The translations under genes and the position numbers were made by a program. From positions 78,450 through 142,449 of the forward strand of contig MU621099.1 in NCBI GenBank assembly GCA_025399215.1: 64,000 bases of DNA, read 5' to 3'. Of this stretch, positions 48,279-59,128 are shown one piece after another. Source of the DNA: Globomyces pollinis-pini (taxonomy: Eukaryota > Chytridiomycota > Chytridiomycetes > Rhizophydiales > Globomycetaceae). A model generated the notes under the pieces. It was not told the DNA's origin, ran no database searches, and was given only the letters and a program-made list of their open reading frames with translations. The first letter of the stretch is position 1. Every line of letters begins with the position of its first letter.

Positions 48279-49456
48279 TCAAGTTGGATTTGTAGGATTA
48301 TAATCTTTAGTGAGATCTAACAGTATCAGTAAGGTACAATGGAAATTGTTGTTGAAAGTTTAATAAAATATACTTACCGACACCTTCCAAGTGGACATTT
48401 GTCATCTTCACTCTTGTTTTCCTCTTTGCCTTTTTAGTCTTTCCACTGATGATCTTGGTCTTTGTTTCTTCCACCTGCATAGGTTTCAACCCAACTAATA
48501 TTACAACATAAATGTAAACCTTTTCGTAATTCTGCTGGTAAATCCAAGGTCGTAGGGAAAAATATATCATGCCAATAATGTTTGTATTCTGTGTGTTAGC
48601 ATAGAGAGAGTACCATCTGATATAGACACATTGTAAGTGGTGTCATTGTAGTAGACCAACTTCAAAGAGTTATCCCGATGGTTCCTGACCACTAAAACTG
48701 CTCCAACGGCTACCAATTCCTACAATTAGAATCTTGACAGTTCAACTTCTATGAGTGCATCAACACCAGTGTATGATTCTCGTAAATCCTTTACTTCCAT
48801 TCCAGAAATACCTCTATTCCGTTTCAACAAACTCAATAAATCTTCTTTTGTTCGAATATTATACGTTGGCTACAAGTGAGAGGAAGTGCAATGTACTTCG
48901 AATTGAAAAGTTTGATTTATGGGATCGTAAATGATACGATCATTTGTTTTGCATGCTTCAAATAATTCAGGAGTATTCAATATATCGATTGCTCTTTTTC
49001 TAATGATTTCATTGTTGTCAATTGGACCTTTCTCATCCTTCAATAGTGTAATAATTTCAAACAATTGTCTAGAAATGGAGATATTTAGATTAGAATAAAA
49101 GATTGGAGCCGCTTAAATGATCAATGATAAATTGAATCAAACCTATGAATATTTATCAACTTTTTATAGAGTACATTTTGCAACTGGTAATTCCATTTGA
49201 TCTTCCACCTTTATATGTTTCTTTTGAATGACTGGTTGAGAAGTCATTCGCTTCTGGAAAGCTGCCTATATCATTAATGAATGGTACTCAACTTTTGCTT
49301 TATCTAATGACATGTTTTTAAATTGTAAAGTTTCTTCAACTAATTTTATTAACATTTTAAATCCAATTCACTTACTTTGGATTTCCAGAAATTATTACAA
49401 ATCACTGGGTCTAAATCTGTAACATTCCCTGGTTTCTTGTATTTGGGTTCCAACAT
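48279..49456 (-). CDS. TFA2: Transcription initiation factor TFIIE subunit beta
   Basis: Part of TFIIE in RNA polymerase II pre-initiation complexes. The start MLEPKYKKPGNVTDLDPV at 49456 precedes an intron of about 105 nt. The winged-helix pair follows: QLFEIITLLKDEKGPIDNNEI...NTPELFEACKTNDRIIYDPINQTFQFE; then PTYNIRTKEDLLSLLKRNRG...GMEVKDLRESYTG. The next exon carries HDIFFPTTLDLPAELRKVGL and a Lys-rich tail with RKTRVKMTNVHLEGVDLTKDY, the conserved TNxHL end. A 38-bp gap separates its start from the divergent F-box gene. Confidence 0.87.
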
Positions 49457-49494
49457 TTAAATACTGGAAAGGATTTTAATGACCCTTTGAAAAC

Positions 49495-50674
49495 ATGCAT
49501 TTATACTTGATTCCAAATGATATCTTATACTTGATCACTTGTCATTTAAATATTCAAGAATATCATAATTTAAATATGATTTCAAAAGAATTGAATTTAC
49601 TGATGATTCCAAAATTAACTTGGAAAGCTTATCTTCACTCAACTTACCTAGTGAAATCAAATATACCATTCAAGAATATCATGACTCCAATGTTGGATTA
49701 TATAGACAATGATAGATTACAACGGTATCATTTTTTGAATTCATTTTAGTATAGATTGGCAAATCATGGTTACTTTGATATCGTCGAAAATTATTTAAAG
49801 AAATTCTATAATGGTCAATGTTGTTTAACATTAACGAATGAATCTAAACATGCCATCTTCTATTTTGCTGTTAAAGGTAACATTATCAACAATATCTTGG
49901 ATTATATCCTAATATGTTACTAGTACCTACAACTACTAACTGTTTAGGAAATTGCAAGAGTATTGTAAATATTATTTTGGGGGATTCGTCATTTAACCCC
50001 ACCGATTACACAACCGATAGTAAATTGACGTTAACCCCAACAACACATCATACCAAATTCAGTACACTTACCAAAGTCAATAATCATATTGTAACATCAA
50101 GTTGTTTAGGATACGATGATATTTTAAAAATACTTTTGATTGATGGTCGTATTGATCCAACAGTATTTGGAAATTTTTGTATTCGTCAGTGTTCTCAACA
50201 AGGTTTTGTATATATATTGACATAAGGGTTTACAAGTTGTGTAGAGCTATTATTGGGTGATGGTCGGGTGGACCCCAGTGATGAAAATAATGAAGCAATA
50301 TGTCAAGCATCAAGGTATGAAACTCCATTCAATACTCATATTAATATAGATTCGGTCATGATAAAGTTGTTGAACTACTATTATCACACTCAAGTGTAAA
50401 TCCAGCAGTAAGTAACAACCTACCTATTCGTTGGGCAAGCGAGAAAGGTCATTTGAATTGTATCTCCCTGTTAATGAAGGATAATCGAGTAGATCCCTCA
50501 GCTAAAGATAATGAAGCATTAAATGAAGCTATTCGATACAATCATTGGGATTGTGTTGATACACTCATGAGTGATCCCCGAGTATCTGAATCGGAATCTG
50601 GTATGTGGTTACGTAACCAATATCAAACGTATCATCAATTGATGGAAGTAGATAGTCAAGTAGATGTTTTCTAA
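49495..50674 (+). CDS. F-box-like and ankyrin-repeat protein
   Basis: The N-terminus (LYLIPNDILYLITCHLNIQEYHNLNMISKELN) resembles an F-box. It is followed by about six ankyrin-type repeats of the 'DxRVDPSxxNxAI' kind (for example LLLGDGRVDPSDENNEAICQAS, LLLSHSSVNPAVSNNLPIRWASEKGH, LMKDNRVDPSAKDNEALNEAIRYNH). Four short introns (such as 49750-49783 region and about 50277-50350) are removed. It probably acts as a substrate adaptor of an SCF ubiquitin ligase. This repeat style is common in early-diverging fungi and amoebae. The exact exon borders in the middle are approximate. Confidence 0.68.
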
Positions 50675-50750
50675 TTTTTTATAAACCTTGATTGTATACC
50701 ACAACAACAGATCATTATATCATTAAACTTTATTTGAAATTGTTGTACGA

Positions 50751-52279
50751 CTAATTCTTTCCAAAAACAAAATAGTCTGCATAATTTTTGGTTAAATCCT
50801 CCTTTCCATCAGCATAAAGTTTCCCTTTCAATCCAGATTCAGTGGCAATATTTTTAATATTCGTTTTATAATCATTAATTTGTTGATGATTGAGGTTCAA
50901 TAAATACTTGATACTTTCTATAACCACCAATCCATTTGGTTTCAACATTGTATTAGTATTTTTCACTCGATGGGAGAGGTTATGAGACAAGTAAATGATA
51001 TCAAAGAACTCTTTGAATTGTCTTGAACTTTTCTTTTCAAATGTTTCCATAGGATTGTTTGATAAGAAAAACACTTTGAAATTATTTTTAGGGATGGTTA
51101 ATGGATCTTGAGTATGATCGATTGGGGTGATGCTAGGGGTTGGAGTGAATTCAGTTCCAGTAAGAATTTCATGTATCATAGATTTCACATTCATCTCTGC
51201 AATCGATTGAGAACTCTAAAATATGAATATTTTGATTTGTTTTTACATATTGAAAACGATCATTACATTTCTTTGTCATCTCTTCAAATCTGGTGTTGAT
51301 TCCAAAAGATACAAATGGTCCAACCAATATATCACTGAATAAACCCCATTTTGCAACATTCACTCCATCCTTTTTGTTAGTATTCTATTGTTACTTGTTT
51401 GAGATAATCGACTGTTGCCATGGTACGGTTTGAATGGGAATAAGTAGAATCTCGTACTTCATATGCAATCCCAGTATTCCTCCATTTAATATATTCACTT
51501 TTGGACACAATTTCAGATAAATTATCCTGATATTAACAAGCTTTTTTTTGTTACCCTTTCTACTAATTTCATGTTGTAATCCCAATCAAATATATTTGTT
51601 CTATTATCATAACGACGATTCAAAAGCTGTCTTGATCTAAAGTCCCAAAGCATTGGTGCATCAAATTGTCGTTTTAATTCTCTCCAAAACTTGAATACAA
51701 ATTCAATATCATCTCGTTCTCTAAACTTTAAGTTTGAAAAATCAACAATTGGGGAAATAGTATCCTGTTCATCCGTTACAATTCTAAGAAGATTATTTCA
51801 TTATGATTTACCTAATTAATTTTGATGCATAGTTTATCAACCAATTGAATGTTTTTTCACGTATCAATAGATTACCATGTAATTCCAGTAGTAACTCAGT
51901 TCGTTCTAGTAACACGGATTAAAAAATATATCTTACCTTGTAGATTCATATCATCTAAGGTGTCAAAGATAATAGACAAAAATAGAATATGTCTGGCAAT
52001 GTTTGTTGCTTGAGATTCAATAATATAGAACTTTTAGTTAATTTCAATTCAATCACATACATGAATAGGTCTATTTGAATTACGATTGAGACCAGAAACA
52101 GTTTTTAGAACATGTCTTAGATCTGCCGTGTTTGCCAATAAAATATTCCATGGTCTTGATTCATTTGGTTCAGTAACATCATCTTGACATGTTCCATGCA
52201 AATCGATTAAATCGAGAGCAGAAGAAAATCCCCAGAGTGAAGTTGAACCAATTCCATCAAATAATTTAGAATCCGTCAT
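50751..52279 (-). CDS. DNAAF3: Dynein axonemal assembly factor 3
   Basis: DNAAF3 helps pre-assemble axonemal dynein arms in the cytoplasm. The start MTDSKLFDGIGSTSLWGFSSALDLI leads into the DUF4470-type domain (NILLANTADLRHVLKTVSGL) and then the DUF4471-type domain: ARHILFLSIIFDTLDDMNLQ, RTELLLELHGNLLIREKTFNWL, LKFRERDDIEFVFKFWR, LWDFRSRQLLNRRYDNRTNIFDWDYNMKLVER, KSEYIKWRNTGIAYEVR, KWGLFSDILVGPFVSFGI. It continues FDIIYLSHNLSHRV and LKPNGLVVIESIKYLL. The order and motifs match animal and algal DNAAF3. Seven micro-introns of 25-33 nt interrupt it, and all coding parts look intact with no decay. Confidence 0.93.
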
Positions 52280-52569
52280 GAATCAACGCGAAAAAAATCA
52301 AAACAAAGCTAAAATCGATTGAAATTTGTTTTTCAGTTAGTTTGATGAAGTGACTAAAAGAAGATTGATAGTTGATAGTCTACTTATTTATGAATAGTTT
52401 TTCATCTAGAAAGTTATGGCTAAAGACCTTGTGAGTAACAACTTGCATCATGTTTATCTGTCAAGAAACAAAGGAATGTTGTATTTTATTTAGTTGTTTT
52501 CGATCCGTAGTAAATGTAGAGTATCTTTGATTTTTTCATTCCCATCAATTTTTTTTCCTCTTTATTCTC

Positions 52570-53003
52570 ATGTTCTCCAGACTCACAAAAACCACTTTCA
52601 AAAGCTTACAATTCGCCAGTAAAAGTTCATTATTGAAGCAACAACCTTTCCAAATGAAGTTTGTTAGAGCATTTTCTGGTCACCCTGAACACCCATCACT
52701 TCAACAAGTTGAGGATCGTGTACTTGCTTTACTAAAAGATTTTGATAAAGTTGATCATACCAAGGTAATAGAATCTGGAATTTAAATGAATAGTTATCAC
52801 TTGATGCTCACTTTGTTAATGATCTTGGACTTGATAGTTTGGATCAAGTAGAGATTACTATGGCATTAGAAGATGAATTTAATATTGAATTAGCTGATCG
52901 AGATGCTGATGATATTTTTACTCCTCGACAAGCAGTTGAAAAGGTTAGTTTTTTTTTTTTATTTTAACTTTTATAGGTTTATGCTAATCCATCGGCCATG
53001 TAA
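52570..53003 (+). CDS. ACP1: Mitochondrial acyl carrier protein (NDUFAB1)
   Basis: Carries acyl chains in mitochondrial type II fatty-acid synthesis and is a subunit of complex I and LYR-protein complexes. A presequence of about 37 residues ([20 protein letters not shown]) precedes the domain. The phosphopantetheine site is intact in [19 protein letters not shown]. Two short introns are removed (27 nt near 52765-52791, and about 29 nt near 52944-52975 with a T-rich tract). It ends VYANPSAM. It is followed in the same direction by two further mitochondrial genes. Confidence 0.95.
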
Positions 53004-53121
53004 AACCAATTCAATTCAATTATTTCAATAAAGAATTAAACACAAAAAATTGAATTTATTTAGTAACCCTAAGGGTTTGTTTGTAAAATTAAATTTTCAT
53101 TTTTTTTGATTTCAAATTGAA

Positions 53122-53431
53122 ATGGCAGGAAAACCATCTTTATTGGTAACATGATTGATCATTAAAATTGATTAGGTAACAATTTTATAATTTTAATGGT
53201 CTCTAGTTTGATCCAGCTTTCGAAAAGTTTTATCATATGAGAGAAAATACTCAACATTACTTTAAATTAACTCCAAGAGTTGTCGCTATATCTTCTACTT
53301 TCTTAATAGGAATTCCTGCTCTAATTTACTATACTGTAAAAAATCATTCCGTTTGTTTTACTCTCTCTCATCTTTAGAATAAAATCGAATATGCTGGTGT
53401 CAAACGTGGTGATTCCATTTGGAAACAATAA
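53122..53431 (+). CDS. NDUFB4: Complex I B15 subunit (NDUFB4-like)
   Basis: Small membrane subunit of respiratory complex I. Three exons join to MAGKPSLLFDPAFEKFYHMRENTQHYFKLTPRVV..., a membrane segment (STFLIGIPALIYYT) and KIEYAGVKRGDSIWKQ, about 68 residues. The MREN-x5-FKLTPR and KR-GDSI-like elements match fungal B15 subunits. The gene is too short for a strong call by length alone; conservation and position between ACP and bL16m support it. Confidence 0.75.
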
Positions 53432-53630
53432 TATAAAAAAATATCATGTATTAGTCTATTTGTACTTACTATTTGTAAATTCTATTATAACTTTGATAAC
53501 TAAACTTAATACATTTTATATCACTGTAGAAACTAGCAAACTTAATATATTCCATTCATTTTATATCACTGTATATAAATAGAGATGACAATTTGTACAG
53601 ATTTAGAACTCTTGAATATTTTTTTTCATC

Positions 53631-54495
53631 ATGTTAAACACACTAGGTCTATCAATATCAAGGATTTGCAAACCAACTTCATTTATCAAACCATTTGCAT
53701 TAAACGCTCTTCATCCTGCAATCAACTTTCAACAATCAAGAAATGCTGTCGCCAATTTCAGACCAAAAAAGATGAAATTTAAAAAATGTCATAAAGGTTT
53801 CTTTCCTGTGAGAACTGGTGGTTCACTTCGTGGAACTACCGTCATTAAAGGAGAATATGGTTTACAAGTCATTGAAGGTGGTCGACTTTCAGATACTCAA
53901 ATTGATGTCGCCAGAGCTTTAGCAAAACGATGTCTCAAAGTATAAATATAGTTCATTCTTTTATTATTTAGGGTGAAAAGAATGTGGAAGTGGTGTTAAG
54001 GTGTTTTCCTGATAGACCGTATATTGTTCCATTTAATTCTAGTGTGTCGAAAAAAGCTGCAGAAACAAGAATGGGAAAAGGGAAAGGTAATCGTTCATCA
54101 ATCAATTGCACAACGGATCTTTCTTTTAGATTGTGTCACATTTGTAAATAGTTAAACTTTTGATTTCACACTTAACCCAATCTTAATTATATTAGGCTCT
54201 GTAGAATACTTCGCGACTTGGTTGGCAGAAGGTAGAGTGGTTCTAGAAATCCAAGGAGCAAGACCTGAACTTGCACAACGTGCTCTAATTGTAATGGAAC
54301 CAACATTGAATTCATATCTAGATTGCTGGTAATGCTCTTCCCCTTAGAACCCGAGTGATTGAAAAGAATGAGAATATGTTGGTTGCACCAAGAACATTAC
54401 CATTCTTTATTGCTAAAAAGTTACGGGATAACGAATATGAAATGGCAAGAGCCAAATTACATGAATCTCCAGCTAATGTTTCTAATGCTCAATAA
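53631..54495 (+). CDS. MRPL16: Mitochondrial large-subunit ribosomal protein bL16m
   Basis: Presequence about 45 residues (MLNTLGLSISRICKPTSF). The ribosomal L16 domain has RPKKMKFKKCHKGFFPVRTGG, YGLQVIEGGRLSDTQIDVARALAKRCLK, RCFPDRPYIVPF, the functional loop SKKAAETRMGKGKGSVEYFATWLAEGRVVLEI, and a C-terminus with NALPLRTRVIEKNE. One intron is about 110 nt (54087-54196); the others are about 30 nt. Confidence 0.95.
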
Positions 54496-54878
54496 AATCC
54501 AATTATTTTTCCATCAATCGATATCTGATAGGTTTGTGTGACGTTTTGGAGACGTTAAAGGTTGTTACAGACCGTCAGTGAGTCATGGAAAAATAGGATA
54601 AAGATCAGTGGCCGATTATCAATTCACTCCATTTGGTAGGACTTTCAAATTATATCCTATGCTGCTGCGATATTAACTAGGTTTTCAGCTACAGCGGATT
54701 ATTGGACAGTGACTTCCACCTTTGCTTCTTTGATCCAGTGAAAAAAGCAAGCCTTCAAACAACGCCTACGTGGAATGCGGAGTCGGCCGGTCAATCTGCC
54801 GATCAGGGACTTTATCCGGACCGACAACGAAACCCTTTAAAAATGAAGAGTTTTTGTCCCTGAACACAAATATTCATA
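54496..54878. promoter_or_regulatory. Promoter region of the MFS exporter with CGG/CCG elements and inverted repeat
   Basis: The last 110 bp are unusually GC-rich for this window. They hold CGG at 54784-54786 and 54788-54790, a matching CCG at 54799-54801 (CGG-N8-CCG) and another cluster TCCGGACCG at 54815-54823. GTCGGCCGG (54782-54790) and CCGGACCGAC (54816-54825) form an inverted repeat with one base of slippage. CGG triplets are the usual half-sites of Zn2Cys6 fungal activators. Confidence 0.5.
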
Positions 54879-56516
54879 ATGTCAACTGATAAGATTCAGA
54901 ACGTAGAAACTGAATCCGAAAAACAGGTCGAATCAGTAACTGAAGATTTTAAAACGGAAATTCAAGAACTTGAAAGTAAGAAAGAGATTGAGGTAGAAGT
55001 TGAAGATGCCGATTTTGTGTCTGTCAAATTAACTAAAGCACAATTCATCAGTGTATTTGTATCATTGGCCTGTGCTGTGTTCTTGGTGGCTCTGGATGGT
55101 ACCATTGTGACTACTGCTATTAAAGCTATTGGTATTGAATTTGGGGATTTTGAATCTATCTCTTGGGTTGGAACTGGATTTTTATTGACTTCTACTGCAT
55201 TAACACCTGCATATGGTTCATTCTGTGACACCTTTGGTCGTAAACCTACTTTTTTGGCTGCTATTTTATTCTTTGAGATTGGTTCATTTATTTGTGCTAT
55301 TGCTCCATCAATGGCGTGGTTGATTGCTGGTCGTGCCGTAGCTGGTATTGGTGGAGGTGGTATTTTTGCAGTAGCATTGATTATTATCTCTGATATTGTC
55401 TCTATACGTGAAAGTGGTAAATATCAAGGGATTATTGGTGCTGTGTTTGGACTGTCATCTGTCGTTGGTCCATTAGCTGGTGGTTTTTTTGTGGATTCGT
55501 TATCTTGGAGATGGTGTTTCTGGATTAATTTACCAATTGGTTTTATCACGATCATTATTACTGTACTATACTTGAACTTTCCAACTACTGGGGAAAGTGT
55601 TTGGTCACAAATTCATCGAGTTGATTTCCTTGGAACCTTTCTTATCATTGCTGCCTCAACCAGTTTCTTACTTCCATTACAACTGGGTGGTAGTAAATGG
55701 GAATGGGGTGCTACTCAGACTATTGTCCTGTTTATTGCTTCTGTAGTGTTATGTGCAGTACTTGTCTTTATTGAAGTTAAAGTTGCCAAACATCCTGTAA
55801 TCCCACCTCAAGTATTTGAAAATCCATCGGTTTATTTATTAAACGTGATTGCCTTTTTGTTGGGATTGTCCTTTATCTCTTTAATCTTTTACGTCCCAAC
55901 TTTCTTTCAATTGGTCAATGGATCCACCGCTACTTCTGCCGGGTTATCCACCATTCCATTGGTATTTGGTTTGGTAGCTCTATCAATTTTGTCTGGTATA
56001 CTGATTTCTAAATATGGTTCATACAAATATTGGCTTTTTATTGGACCTGCTATATTAATTGTTGGACAGTATTTGCTTTCTACCATGGATGCATCATCAT
56101 CACGATTGATTCAAATTTTATACTTGTTGATTGCTGGTACTGGAGTTGGATGTTTCATTCAAGTCCGAGTTTATGCAATTCAAGCATCCGTAAAACGAGA
56201 AAACATTGCTATTGCTACATCCGTTTCCAACTTTATGTTCAACCTTGGTGGTACTGTTGGTATAGCAGTTTCAGGAACCATTTTCAATAATATGTTGAAG
56301 AGTAAATTACCAGCTGAAATTGTTGCTGTCGTCAATGCTCGTCCAGAATTAATACCTACTTTACCAAACTCTGATTTTGTATTGGAACAGATTGCTAAAT
56401 CTCTTGGATCTGTATACTATTTCACAATGCCAATTACTGGATTAGTGATCATATTTGCTTTCTTTGTTAAAGAGTATCAGACAGATCTTCCTGTAGATAC
56501 ATCTATGGCTATTTAA
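54879..56516 (+). CDS. MFS drug:H+ antiporter, DHA2 family (14 TM)
   Basis: Intronless, 545 residues. A charged 50-residue cytosolic N-terminus precedes about 14 predicted membrane segments. Motif A is seen as GSFCDTFGRKPTF. The antiporter motif C region reads GRAVAGIGGGGIFAVALIIISDIV and GAVFGLSSVVGPLAGGFFVD-SLSWRWCFWINLPIG, characteristic of DHA2. Fungal members export toxic compounds, polyamines or basic amino acids; I cannot infer the substrate. The lack of introns is notable among neighbours. It is preceded by a candidate Zn2Cys6 element. Confidence 0.92.
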   Translation: MSTDKIQNVETESEKQVESVTEDFKTEIQELESKKEIEVEVEDADFVSVKLTKAQFISVFVSLACAVFLVALDGTIVTTAIKAIGIEFGDFESISWVGTGFLLTSTALTPAYGSFCDTFGRKPTFLAAILFFEIGSFICAIAPSMAWLIAGRAVAGIGGGGIFAVALIIISDIVSIRESGKYQGIIGAVFGLSSVVGPLAGGFFVDSLSWRWCFWINLPIGFITIIITVLYLNFPTTGESVWSQIHRVDFLGTFLIIAASTSFLLPLQLGGSKWEWGATQTIVLFIASVVLCAVLVFIEVKVAKHPVIPPQVFENPSVYLLNVIAFLLGLSFISLIFYVPTFFQLVNGSTATSAGLSTIPLVFGLVALSILSGILISKYGSYKYWLFIGPAILIVGQYLLSTMDASSSRLIQILYLLIAGTGVGCFIQVRVYAIQASVKRENIAIATSVSNFMFNLGGTVGIAVSGTIFNNMLKSKLPAEIVAVVNARPELIPTLPNSDFVLEQIAKSLGSVYYFTMPITGLVIIFAFFVKEYQTDLPVDTSMAI

Positions 56517-56756
56517 ATGATTTTCAATATAATTGGTAGAATAAGTAATCATTTTGTCTTTGTTGAGCCTCTTCTTTTATAGTGCAAAGCAGTTTGTAAT
56601 TTTTACTTTTGGGAATGGGTACGTGTAAAAAACGCCAATATTTCGTTCCCTACACGCGATTTGTAAAAGGATGAAATATTCATCTTAATAGCAAGGTATA
56701 GTAACCACAAAATATTGGCAACAATCAAACTCACCAACGTGAAACTCATCTAAAAC

Positions 56757-57680
56757 ATGTCGCCAATAAATGTAGCCAATGAATCAAAAACACTTTCAAA
56801 CCAATTTCACCAAATGGTTTTGAAATCCCCCATACTTGAAAACAAATACTGTAAATTGAATGATTCCATCACGATACCAGAACCCATTAAAAAACAAAAG
56901 GATAGCTTGGCAGGCACACGATTACCCAGATTTATTCAGTCTCGAATTGATAATTTAAATAACAAAAAGGTAGGAACGGAAATGAAAAGAAAAGTATTTG
57001 AACCAAAATTAAAAACATTTGCAAATCAACCATCTTATTATGGAGATCGAGGATATTATTGGGATGTATTTCATTTAATACTTGGAATCATTACTTTTTT
57101 AAATGTTGGAGATACAATGTCACTTTATGTGGAACTTGGTCGTCATCAAACCATATCCAATTTATCCTTGATTGGTGCATTTTTATCATTGTACACTGAT
57201 AGATTTATAGCACTCATGTTTTGGAATCATTGTGGAGTGAAATCATTTGAATATTCAAAAACAAAATTGAATTTTTGTATACAAAAATTGGGATCTGGAT
57301 TGTATGGAATTTTACTCCTTTTAACCGGTCGTTCATTATTATTGATGTTTTGGTATCCATATACAAAAAAAATTGAAATGATTCAACGATTTAATTTACA
57401 AATCTATTCAATGATGTGTTTAATTTGGAGATTTATTATCTTACAAATTGCTCATAGTAAATTAGCACCACGATTTGAAGGATTTAATAATGATGATCGA
57501 CGTGATGATCCAATTTATGATTTGTTTTTGAAATTGGAAATTGCTAAAGGAACGATACAAATTATTACAATATTATCCGTTTTCAAAGTCATTGTGGATA
57601 TGCAGAAAATGCGTTATTTGAAAGAAGATGAAGATGAGAATCCAATGAAATTGTCATTGGACACGAAAAATCTTGTTTGA
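56757..57680 (+). CDS. Polytopic membrane protein of unknown family
   Basis: I do not recognise it. Intronless, 307 residues: a basic, Ser/Asn/Lys-rich N-terminal 100 residues and then hydrophobic segments near residues 105-125 (YYWDVFHLILGIITFLNVGDT), 137-157, 180-205 (LGSGLYGILLLLTGRSLLLMFWYP), 218-240 and 262-282. The C-terminus is acidic. No catalytic motif stands out. Confidence 0.62.
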   Translation: MSPINVANESKTLSNQFHQMVLKSPILENKYCKLNDSITIPEPIKKQKDSLAGTRLPRFIQSRIDNLNNKKVGTEMKRKVFEPKLKTFANQPSYYGDRGYYWDVFHLILGIITFLNVGDTMSLYVELGRHQTISNLSLIGAFLSLYTDRFIALMFWNHCGVKSFEYSKTKLNFCIQKLGSGLYGILLLLTGRSLLLMFWYPYTKKIEMIQRFNLQIYSMMCLIWRFIILQIAHSKLAPRFEGFNNDDRRDDPIYDLFLKLEIAKGTIQIITILSVFKVIVDMQKMRYLKEDEDENPMKLSLDTKNLV

Positions 57681-57770
57681 ACATTTTAATACTAATATAA
57701 TTTTAATTTTATTTGAACATAACTCTGATAGATTAATTCTGATATCCAAATAAGATATTTTGATCATCTC

Positions 57771-59128
57771 TTACATGATATTACAACGTGCAGCCTGTAT
57801 CACACCAGCAGTTAACTGTAACATTGCATCAGAGAGATCATGGGTTTTTTCAATTGCTTTACCACTGACGAGTCTGATAGCGTCAATGTCATATTCCACT
57901 TCTAGTCCATGTAAAAGATCAGTCAACCATTGAACTTGTTCATTATTTTCATTCTCAATGGTTACTTTCTTGATCCCAATAATGGTTGATTCAGCACCCC
58001 ACTCTCCATATACAACTCCATTGTAAGTTCCAGATAAAGTCCCACGTAGCACACTACGGAAGGTAGTGTAAGAACCAACTACTGGATGTGTCAATGCAAT
58101 TGGAGTGATTTGAACAGAAAATCTGGCCCATTTTGTTAATTGAGACATTTCACATGGAGATACTTTACATCTGGCGACTTTGTGACCATTACAAAGCACT
58201 TGATACGTTATTGTACCCAATTTGAAATTAAAACCTGGTGGTTTTGAAAAGGTGACATCCAACCCTGCATCAATACATAAGATGTTCGGATATACAAAAG
58301 GTGTGATTTCAGGATACGGAAATAAGTCCTTTAAGAAATCAGGGCAAGGTAATGGAATTGAAGGAATAGATGGTATAGAAAGATAAGATTTTGCAACACT
58401 ATCAACAGGAATGGGCGAGTCTAATTCAAAATCTTTGAGAGTTCGAACCCCATCAGATGTTAACACGTTTGTCATCAAACAATACTCCAGCTCTTCGTGA
58501 AATTTCATTTCTTTTAATTTCAATTGTCTTTTGTGCTCTCTGAATGCCGCCTTTTGCTCTAAAATATTAATTTATTACATTATTAACCTTTCATATCCCC
58601 AAAATTGATTGTTTTTCCACACTTGACTTTGTCAATATTCATTAACCCCATCAAGGAAAAAGATCCAATAAAGTTTAATCGTAAAGTTAATCGATCTATT
58701 TCAGCCATATGTCCTATTAACACTTTTCGGACGATGGATGACAGAACGGGAACATTATCACAAACTTCAATTTTTAATTTCTGTTTTAAAGTTAATTCAG
58801 TCAAACCATCCAAGGTGACAGGTGAATCCAAATAAACCTTTGCCAGTTCCAAGTTTGTATCATAATCCACTATCTGTACCATAGGTACATCTACAGTTAA
58901 CCACATGAAAGGTAAAGGTAATTTTGTGTATCCAATTTCGACAATTAGACTTAATTCCAATCCTTCATTAGTGATTCGATTTAGATTAAAATGATGGAAA
59001 GTTGGATCTTTTTTCATTGGTAAAAGTTCAATGACAGTTTGAATGATAATTGGAATGAACAACACTTTCAATAGTAAATAGGAAACAGAAATCATCAACA
59101 GCCATTGGATCAAAGATATTACAAACAT
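57771..59128 (-). CDS. LEA2/DUF3712-like membrane-anchored protein
   Basis: An uncleaved N-terminal membrane segment (MFVISLIQWLLMISVSYLLLKVLF) followed by a beta-rich region, then a second related region. LELAKVYLDSPVTLDGLTELTLKQKLKIEV and TLDLKL-like strands recall the LEA2/WHy fold of DUF3712 proteins in fungal vacuoles. The second half (DLFPYPEITPF...SGTYNGVVYGEWGAEST) is similar in type. A 28-nt intron at about 58548-58576 joins GDMK to EQKAAFREHKRQL. The ATG at 59128 is chosen because upstream in-frame codons lack an ATG. The fold call is from pattern only. Confidence 0.5.

Noticed and set aside
58440..58456. tRNA-like T-loop sequence (GTTCGAACCCC)
   Set aside because: It lies inside the coding frame of the LEA2-like gene; no acceptor stem, anticodon arm or D-arm is found on either strand.
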